From the NCBI GenBank assembly GCA_013368315.1, contig JAACJM010000229.1:21041-85040 (forward strand): a stretch of 64,000 nt of DNA, written 5' to 3'. The notes under the pieces are model-generated. The model ran no database searches. It saw nothing but the letters and a program-made list of their open reading frames with translations, and was not told the origin of the DNA. The position numbers and the translations under genes are program-made. Every line of letters begins with the position of its first letter. The first letter of the stretch is position 1. This DNA comes from Tetrapyrgos nigripes (Eukaryota; Basidiomycota; Agaricomycetes; Agaricales; Campanellaceae). Below, piece by piece: positions 55,941 to 64,000 of the stretch.

Positions 55941-58900
55941 CTACTTACAACCACGCAGACGAGACGACCTCCTCAGAGATGGTCCAGAAGGCTGGCTGGC
56001 TGGTTCAGGGTTGGCAGTGGCAGCGGTAGTGGTATTACCTTGCGGTTGACTCTGCGTCGTCGTTGTCGTCCTGTTTGCCCTACTCTGAGAGGTAGCTGCC
56101 GTCCTTCGCCTTTGTACTGGCCTTTCTTCTTGTTCCCCATCATTATCACCGTCATCGTCAGGGTTGCCTTCATCGTCTTGACCCCTGCGACGTTTGCCAC
56201 GCTTCGGAATACCAGCACCTGAATTCGAATTCTTCTTCTTGGTGGTCTTGGTGTTGCGATTATTAGCTGCAGTGGAAGGTCCTGCAGAAGTGCTCGCAGC
56301 AGTAGGGGTATTAGTTGATGAAGAAGGGTGCGGTTGATTGGTAGTGACAGCGACAGTAGGAGTGGAAGCAGATGCAGACGCAGGTGTGGTAGAAGTCGGG
56401 ACAATCGATGAAGAGGCTACCCGAGGCAGAGCGGCCGAAGATAGAATACGAGTAGGCCGAGACGTGGACGTAGACGCAACAGCCGAAGCACCATTATTCG
56501 ATGGTCCAGCGACGGCAGTCCCAGGGGGTGCATTAGCTGGAGGTGGTGGTCCATTAGCAGGCCATTGAGGCAACAGGACAGTTGGAACAGACGCCCACTC
56601 CCCATCGTGCCTCCGAAATCCCCATCTTTCTTCCCGTGATCCCAAACCTGCGTCAAAAGCCTTCTGACCACCTCATCTCTCGGTACGTTGACCACACCCG
56701 TATTGGCCGGCCACGGCTTCAGGTAAGGATGATCTTGATCAGGAGGAACAAGGACAGGCACAGGGTCAAATCGGGAGAGTGGACCAAGCCAACACTTGTG
56801 CCGATACCATTCCGTGAAGGAGGCTAGGTCTTCGGGATTGCCGCCTACGGTTTCTTGAAATTCTTGAGCGAGGAGGTCAATGAAGGCTTGACAATGTTCG
56901 TTGCCATGTGGGGATTCAAGGGTGTAAATGGGGAGGATCCATTGGGGTCTTCGCCTTATTTGGAAGGTACGGCCGTTGGGGGAATGGCCTTGAAGTGTTT
57001 TGGAGTAGGTGAAGGGGTCTGGGGGACTGGTGGGGCCTTCCATATGCACATCCTCGTTCCTATCTGCCTCAATCTCGTTCTCGTTCTCGCTCTCATTTTG
57101 TTTCTCCTTCCCTTTGCCTTTGCTCTTTTTGGAGGCCTGCTTACCCCAAGGATCTTTATAACTGTTCGGCGCCGTTTCTCCGGTTTCCAAATTCATCCAT
57201 AACCTGTCTGATCGAGCTAATGGTTTGGCTGTCGGTCTCGCTCCATTCGTGTGGCGGGTCATTCTCGGAGCCGGCAGTGCGTCTTCTTCATCCACTCTCT
57301 CTACGGCCCTCCGCTTCCCTTTCTGCTTCTTGGACATCCTAGACTGTGCGTCTGCGTCTTGTTCTTCAATCTCTACCGCATTCCGCTTGCCCTTCTGCTT
57401 CTTGGACATTGTCGGCTGCGCGTCTGCCTCTGCGTCTTCCTCTTCTTCCGTCTCTACAGCCTTCTGCTTCCCTTTCTGCTTGGCAGACATTGTGTCGTTG
57501 GAGGGAGTAGGTTGTGCCCAAGGCTGAGGCTGAGGCCGTCCATTGCCAAAAGTCGCTCTAGCCCTAGAAGCCGGACCCAAGCCCAAACCTGAAGACGCCG
57601 TAACATTCTGGAGTTGAGAGGCGGAGAGACGTGCAGGAGAAGGGGAAGTGAACATTAGCGGGGGAGATGACGAAGTCGGAACCAATGCCAATTGCGGTCC
57701 CAACTCCAACTCCAACTCAGCACCAGAAGCACGAGCGGACCTTGACGTTGACCTAGAAGGCGTTTCCTGCGGAGCAAATGGGTTCTTGAAAGAGGGAGAG
57801 GCAGGGGAATGTGTTGACCGGCCAGTTTGTCCTGGAGGGGTGGAAGTGGAGCCATTCATTGCTACGAGGGCAAGTGCGGCTACGTAAGGAAGGAAAAATG
57901 AAGGGCACACCAGTCAGCTGTAGCTTAAGGAAAGACCATAAGTGAAAAAAATAGACACTCACCAGGGCCAGCCCCGTCGGGCGTATCAGGCGGAGAAGCA
58001 TCACCATCAGAAAGGTAACGTCCGGCGAAATTGAAAGAATGGGCGTTTGACGACCTTGGAACCCTTGTTGGAGTGCGTGGCGTAGTAGGGGTTGTTGGGG
58101 TATTTCCGTCTGCAGATATAGTCCCAGCTAGATCTATACAGAACGAGGTAGAAAGTCAGCTACCACTCAGAAAACGAACGACGCATGCATCGTAAAATGA
58201 AAAAGATAGAGATACTCACGAGACCTAGGTTCAGAAGCAGACGCAGAAGCAGAGGAACGATTCATCTCTTCAAAAGTAAAAGGACCCGTAAGGAAGGCAG
58301 AAGGCGGGAAGCGTGCAGCTGTAGCTAAACGATGCAAGTTCATATCAGCCTTAACTCGGAACGCGAAACAAAAAACTTCCAGAAAAAGAAAGAAAATAAG
58401 AAAAGACTCACCAGCCCCATTCCTATTAAGCGGCCTCGAACTCGGTCCAGGCTGGTTGCTAGACTCTATTGTCACACCATTATTACTGGTCGTCGTCGTC
58501 GTCGTCGGCGGCGGCCTCGTCATACTCATACCCATACTGATCCTCTTCAACTCCTCCTCAGAAGCCTCCATCTGATAAACCGACCCATCCTCCGTCACCT
58601 CGAGCACCATGGCCCTTTGAGGTACACCATCAATCGGGTCGGGTTGGAAGGTCACTTTGACTGGACGGATGGTTTGTTCTGTGCCGTCGTTCATGTGGGT
58701 ATCGTCGGCCTCCATCCTGTCGTTTGCGTTTACTACGTCGTTGGTGTTGGCGTCGGAAGTGCTGCTATTCCTAATCCCATTGGCATTGGGCCCGCTGGCG
58801 TCGTCAATAGTCCTCAAAGTCAAATCAAACCGATGTGTCTCGGTGATGTCATGTCGAGAAAGTTGATAGTGGGCTTCGCGATCACGGCGACGAGGAACTG

Positions 58901-60326
58901 GGAACCCAGGGTTACCAAGACCATAGCTGGAGCCAGAACTAGGAAACCAAATGATATTGGAACCAACGCCAGAAGCGTTTGAGGTAGAGCTGTTGGAGTT
59001 AAGGTCGGGGTCGGCGGAACGGGAACGATTGTATTTGTTGCGACCGGTATTGCAAAACCAGTTGGAACGATCCGAGGAATAAATCGTATTGGAGTTATGT
59101 ATACCTCGCTGATCAACCGGCCGAGTAATAGAAGAGCCATCGTCAGCGTTGGTGATACGTTGTTGGGCGGGCTCATGGAGTTGAGCTCCAGGGTTGAAGT
59201 GTTCGGTGATGGTTATTGGGCGAGAGCTGTTTCAAAGACGGAGAAGAGAAGACAGAAAAATTATCAGATGTCTGAGGACTCGAAGGTTTTAAAAATGCAC
59301 CTCTGATATCTATTCAACCCAGCCATCATATGGGTTCTAGATATCAGAAGATAGGGAACGTCAGTTCACTACTTCAAAAGTTAATCACATTAGAGAGATA
59401 CGAGTACTCACAGATACTCTTCTATACCATTCCGTTCCTGCCCAGGCCCAGTAGGCACATCCCCCATCACAAACCGAATAAAAGCCCTCAAATCCTCAGG
59501 CATCCTCTCCCTCCACTCCTTATTCGCTTCTGCATTCCTAAACAACCTCTTCGCGCGATCCAAAGACTGAAAAGCAAGGTGGATAGCTTGCTCGTACGAA
59601 GTGGGTTGATTGTACCTGGAGTACAACTCCGAATCTGGAATTGGAGAGAGTTGTGTACGGTAGCCAAAAGGATTGGGATTAGGATTGTGGAAGGGATCTG
59701 GTCTTCGTTTCCCGCCGGGAGTGTTTACGACGAACAACTGTTGGGGTCGTTGCTGGGAGGGTTGGGACTAGTTCACCACGAGCGATGTCAGGAGTGCGGA
59801 CGGTGCCGTCGGGGTTGAAGTTAAGGCCGGCGTTGGTGGTGGAGTTGGGAGGTCGTGATGGGGTGTCTGGGGATGGGGTGGTAGTGGTGGTAGAGGGTCC
59901 TGCAGCTGAGGCTGAAATCAAAGTAGACGGTACAGGAACAGGTGCGTCATCAATAGGAACCATCTCCAACACCGAGGCCGACGCTAAACTGCGAGCCAAA
60001 GGCGCAGGAGTCCGAGTCGACAACGAAGCTGTAGAGATAGATGGGCGGGTCCCGGCGCTGCTGCAGGTGCTGGTATAGAGGTAGAGTCGGTGGTGGCAGC
60101 TGTGGTAGAAAGTGTAGGCGTCGATGAAGGCGTCGATGAAGACGTGGACCCTGGCATTGGTGCAGGCGCTGGTGCTAGTGTAGAGGTAGAGAGCGAGGTG
60201 GAGGCCGTGGCAGAAGATGTAGACGTGGACGTGGACACGACCACTGGTGCTGACGCAGGCAGGAGGTATTTGTGTAGACGGTGTTGCTCGTCGTCGACCA
60301 ATGAGACAGTCGTAGTTGAATTTCAT
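55941..60326 (-). CDS. Large low-complexity protein of unknown function
   Basis: A multi-exon minus-strand gene, model approximate. A possible start at 60326 ('MKFNYDCLIGRRR') leads into Ser/Thr/Ala/Pro-rich sequence. A helical block 'SYEQAIHLAFQSLDRAKRLF' ending 'EDLRAFIRFVMGD' is at 59408-59600. An exon at about 59224-58411 contains 'VKVTFQPDPIDGVPQRAMVL'. Two small exons follow near 58300 and 58100. A long exon 57880-56650 has three tandem units 'MSKKQKGKRxAVE' followed by acidic tails (57250-57490), then 'ILPIYTLESPHGNEHCQAF'. The C-terminus is Thr/Ser-rich with basic clusters ('PKRGKRRRG'), suggesting a nuclear, largely disordered protein. Frame changes near 59760 and 56650 lack plausible introns. 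Could be two genes. Confidence 0.5.
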
Positions 60327-62127
60327 CAAAGTGAATGTTGTAGCTGAAGCAACGCAACGATATAATTGGGTTGGAAAGTGGTGGAGGTAGCGGAACAAGA
60401 TGGTTGAAAACGAACACGGACAATAGTGTGCCCTTATAGCATATTAGCAAGTTACGCTTTGACCTTCCCAAAAAGTCTTGTGTCGTCTGTTCCATTGTTG
60501 AGTCTGAGAGTAATTTGAAGACCGCTCATATAGTAGGGTATGTATCCGAGCCTCCGTACATGTGGACAACAATAACACCTCTACAAGGGATTTAAGCGCA
60601 GGAACTTGAAGGGCGTCGAACAGAGAGTAGGGCCATAATTGAATGGGTGTAGTACTCGCGAGCGCGCACGACGAGCCTGGTCCAGGCTAGCGGCGGACGT
60701 TGTACTAAAGTTTGTTGTTTTATTATTGTTTTTTTCTCTTGTGGTCATGAGGGATTCTCGCAGTCATGGTGTCTCGCTACGTATGTATGCATCGTTAGAA
60801 AGGAAAAATACTTTGAGGGTACAAAAGCACTACTCGCCTATTCCTTGGTGCTTTAGCCATTCCATTATTCCGGTGTAGAGCTGTGGTGTGGTAACCCTCA
60901 GTAAGAGGATGCACGCCGTAGGACATTCAGAAGATTCTGATCATTCAAAGCTGAATCCTTGCAAGTGTGGTTCTAAGAAGGTATGCACATCAGAAGGAGC
61001 AGTCCTCCTTCCACGCCAATTGCAGTGCAATAGAGTGCGCTTGGGGAATTAGGGAACTGAGAGAAGGCGAAGATAGAAAAAGGTATGGAATGAAGGTATG
61101 GAATGTTGATGGAATGCGATAATTTTTATCTGGGGCGGCAAAGCCCGAACCCGTCGGTGAGGTCGGACACAGCTTTCCCCATACTCACCGAGTGCTCTTC
61201 TTTTAGTTGTTTATTAGCTTTTCAAACGCCCCCGAAAAGGATCGAGCGTGCATAAGTCGATGACTTATCCAGACTACTACTCATGACTGGAACACGCTAC
61301 GCCGTTGGGGCGTTCCTCAATAACCAGTCCATCTCTCAAGACTCTCAAGTACTCATCTCTCGCGAGTTGCCACGTATTTCTTACCAATGCTCTGCATTCT
61401 GTGAGGTGAGTTTCTAAGCACCATTTCCAACCTCCGGAACTTGAAGAGTATTCGAATCTTTCTTCTTCAGTAGGCCTCTTACCTGTAAAGCAAAGGGTCA
61501 AGACTTCTATATGCAGTTCAATTGACAAGCTCTCTCTTCCCCATCCCTATCCTTCGCGACTGCTGCCAGTACACCCTTCGCACTGACACGCCAATGCCTC
61601 CACGCTCTCAAATCCCACACTCCCAGACATTACCTCTATGACTCCGACTCTCCGATTCTTCACGTCACATTTTCAAGGGACACGCACTGTAAACTGACGT
61701 CTAAAGTTTGAAGCTTGACGGTCGTCAAGCCCTGGTGTAGCAGCTAGCTCCTACACCCATAAAAATGACTGGGCGAGTTGCTTGCATGAAGTCGACGGGA
61801 CGGACAGACGATGGGATGCTTCTGCTGGAACAAAGCTGCGGGTGTAGCACATACCGACAGCCAAGAACGTTGTGAGGTGCAGCATTGCAGTTTCGGGACT
61901 CAACTGCACGTCATCGCTACATCGCTCGCCTTCAACCTCAGTACCATTCCACGCGGGCCAGACCATAACATAAAGAACATGCGTTGTCAAATCGTTTTTA
62001 GAGTGCTTTATCAATACAATATCAGAGTATACTTAGAGTAGAACAACACGACCGGATGTTACACCACAAATCTGTCAAGTAAGCCGCTACGAAGAAAAAA
62101 GCTAGATTCATTCCATTCCTAGGCCAT
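60327..62127. other. Intergenic, weak coding candidates only
   Basis: A short plus-strand frame from 60909 contains 'NPCKCGSKK', reminiscent of a SEC-C metal motif, but ends after about 47 codons. A minus-strand frame at 61277-61528 reads protein-like ('ECRALVRNTWQLARDEYLRV') without family or partner exons. Neither is called as a gene. Confidence 0.3.
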
Positions 62128-63045
62128 TCACCTCCATCCAGTTCCACCACCTTGTTGTTCTATGAACGCGTCAATTTGGTCTCCGTCCTCCATGTCGAGC
62201 TAATTTGTTACGTTTATATTCCAAAGGAAAGGGTAGGGCATAGGGTGAACGAAAACAAACGAGTAGGAGTGATGAGTGACGAGGTTATACGGCAAGGAGA
62301 AAGGAAAGTACACTCACACTAGCGGGTGTATCTGTCGGCCGGATTCGCTGGTCGGCGAGAAAGAATCTGAACGTTCCCTGGAGAGGAGAGCATACGATCA
62401 GTACGCAGCGTCGGAAAGGGTAGAAAGCGCATGGAATGTACCAGGGGTCCTTTCCAAATCGTTGCTACAAGGATGGACCGTCCACATAGATCACACACAG
62501 GACAACGGGGCGCAAGAAAGTACGTCGTGGTGAGAGGTGAAGGAAAGGCGACCAGGAGGCAACATTGACGAAGGGATGGAATACAGGAACAGGGAAGGAC
62601 CAGCGGAAAAGCAGAGGAAGTAGTGTATAGGTTGATTAAGGCAAGTAAGACAACAAAGGAAAAAAGTCAGCAAATCACAATCCACACAAACGGAGAATAC
62701 TTTTACGCACCTCAGCAGCTTCAAAAACCTTCTTGAATGGGGTGTTGGCCTTTACTTTCACTGCGACAGCTAGAGGTCGTTTTCCCAGATGAAAATGAAG
62801 ATTTACGTGACGCGAAATGCAAGACGAGGCGAGACAGGATGGGTCAACGACCGACAACGACACAACACATTGGAGGCAGGACAACAGTGAACATAGAGAA
62901 AGTCAGGAAACTAGCAAGGCGAGGACAGAGGGAAACACAGCTGAGCTATGTACTCACAATTATGCTCGTGCGCAATGTTTATAGTCAACTTTGGTTTAGA
63001 CTCTTTCTCGGCGTCAGGCTTCACGTCTTCTGGTTCAGCAGACAT
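62128..63045 (-). CDS. SMT3: SUMO (ubiquitin-like modifier)
   Basis: Minus-strand exons: 63045-62958 ('MSAEPEDVKPDAEKESKPKL' then 'TINIAHEHN'), 62769-62711 ('VAVKVKANTPFKKVFEAAE'), 62464-62442 ('QRFGKDP'), 62377-62318 ('GTFRFFLADQRIRPTDTPAS') and 62199-62128 ('LDMEDGDQIDAFIEQQGG' then 'GTGWR'). The order and residues are those of fungal SUMO, ending in the Gly-Gly used for conjugation, with a 5-residue tail for the Ulp protease to remove. The lysine-rich start suits chain formation. Exon 3 is 23 nt between canonical splice sites, whereas 21 or 24 are needed to keep frame. So as written the message would shift before 'GTFRFF'. Since SUMO is normally essential and single-copy, a sequence error or an unusual splice is likely. 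Confidence 0.85.
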
Positions 63046-64000
63046 CTTTCACTGATGAGATGTGGGTAGTATGTTGGTATGTGGTACGTAGCAGCGGTAG
63101 CGGATGGCAGGTGTAGAATCCTCGAAGAAGCAGAGGCACAACGACAGAGACAAAGCGAGCTAGCTGGGCTTTCGTGACATTGCGGGTAAGGTCATAAGCG
63201 CGTCCAGAAGACAGAAAGTATGGCTACAGGGTAAGAGAGGAGAGCAGAAAGACCCAGAAATGAAAGGCTTACCTGTGGCAGTAGAGCGCGACGAGAGACG
63301 CGTTTCGATGAAAGGCTAACGCAAAGAAATCTGATTCGAGGCAGGTGTGACATCCAAACGTAGGAATCACGGGTGTGACTACTACGGTGGCGTGGAAAGT
63401 TGTCTTCTCCGGCAATCCGAGCTTTGCTTCAAACCACCATCTGCCTTTACGGTTTACTATACTGCGAGGCAAAAGATACGGAGCACTTTATGATGCTGTG
63501 ATTTCCCTACTGGATCTGTATCTTAGAAATACTGGGATGTTGTTCTCCATCAATTCTCGCCGGATACTTGGCATGCGCTGGTGACCCAACTTCCGCTAGA
63601 ATACAATTCACTCGGCGTCTCAAGGCTGCTCTGGAAAAAATTGCGTCGCTTACTCGGTCTCCTCTCGTTCTTGCCACTTTTCAACGGCGTACGTAACGAA
63701 TTCCAAAGCAATGAAGGCAGGCCCAGGAACGCGAACAAGAGATCAAATGGTGTTTTAGTTTCGAGTGAAAGCTCGGTCTTAAAACCGGCATCCAACTTGA
63801 AGCAACTTGTACTCTATATCGAGTGGCTGGGACGGTGTACTTCCTTTCGCTAGGCTGAACGCTTCTACTCATTATTGTCGATGACCTCCTCTTTGGGCTG
63901 AAAGACCATCACTATTGTCTTGGTGATTTTGCGACAGCCATCCATTATCTACGCCACAAGACAAAACGGACATCTAGAGCGCGCAGATATCGACCCAAAC
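63046..64000. other. Upstream of SUMO to window end, no gene supported
   Basis: Contains the SUMO promoter. Overlapping frames at 63550-63853 on both strands have no recognisable motif. Confidence 0.3.

Noticed and set aside
60909..61052. Short frame with 'NPCKCGSKK' resembling a SEC-C metal-binding motif
   Set aside because: Only about 47 codons, motif incomplete (second CH/CC pair missing), no partner exon.

Overview
The window reads as nuclear DNA of a basidiomycete, most likely a mushroom-forming Agaricomycete. Genes are split by many short introns of about 45-70 nt with GT-AG (occasionally GC-AG) borders. The families are typical of that group: basidiomycete-type terpene synthase, several microsomal P450s, a MYND-finger protein, and the 'MGQRHQ' family of unknown function. 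Copia and TIR elements are interspersed. All coordinates and exon joins were worked out by eye from splice signals and protein similarity recalled from memory; no search was run.

Region 1 (1-6.6 kb): a Harbinger-derived element, then three tandem copies of a zinc-less MDR reductase (one truncated relic, two near-complete genes). The middle gene is preceded by an exact-style tandem duplication of its own promoter. A MYND zinc-finger gene follows. Region 2 (7-14.3 kb): a secreted alpha/beta hydrolase whose nucleophile serine reads as alanine, and a divergent pair of a P450 and a Baeyer-Villiger-type monooxygenase sharing a 518-bp promoter. Region 3 (14.3-22.3 kb): an island of small TIR elements (TA-flanked MITE, a 1.5-kb element with ACTTTT-rich ends, a Mutator-like 157-bp hairpin with a perfect 9-bp target duplication, and a pair of tRNA-like inverted repeats) surrounding a secreted FAD-linked oxidase. 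Region 4 (22.3-40.9 kb): a second divergent P450 pair, an HSL-type hydrolase, a four-TM protein, a strongly diverged terpene synthase homologue, an SDR with a decayed neighbour copy, and an alpha/beta hydrolase ending in the peroxisomal signal SRL. Together regions 1, 2 and 4 resemble an oxidative terpenoid-type biosynthetic neighbourhood.

Region 5 (41-52.8 kb) is a transposon nest with two solo LTRs and a full-length but decayed Copia element, each with an identified 5-bp target duplication. Region 6 (52.8-64 kb): a stray SDR C-terminal fragment, a frame-broken 'MGQRHQ' family gene, a large low-complexity gene, and the SUMO gene, all on the minus strand.

The most unusual items are the terpene synthase homologue, which has lost canonical residues at all three diphosphate/metal-binding motifs and carries long low-complexity insertions, the Ser-to-Ala hydrolase, and the duplicated promoter. 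Several genes, including the presumably essential SUMO gene, show single-nucleotide frame problems. Sequence error must therefore be excluded before calling pseudogenes.
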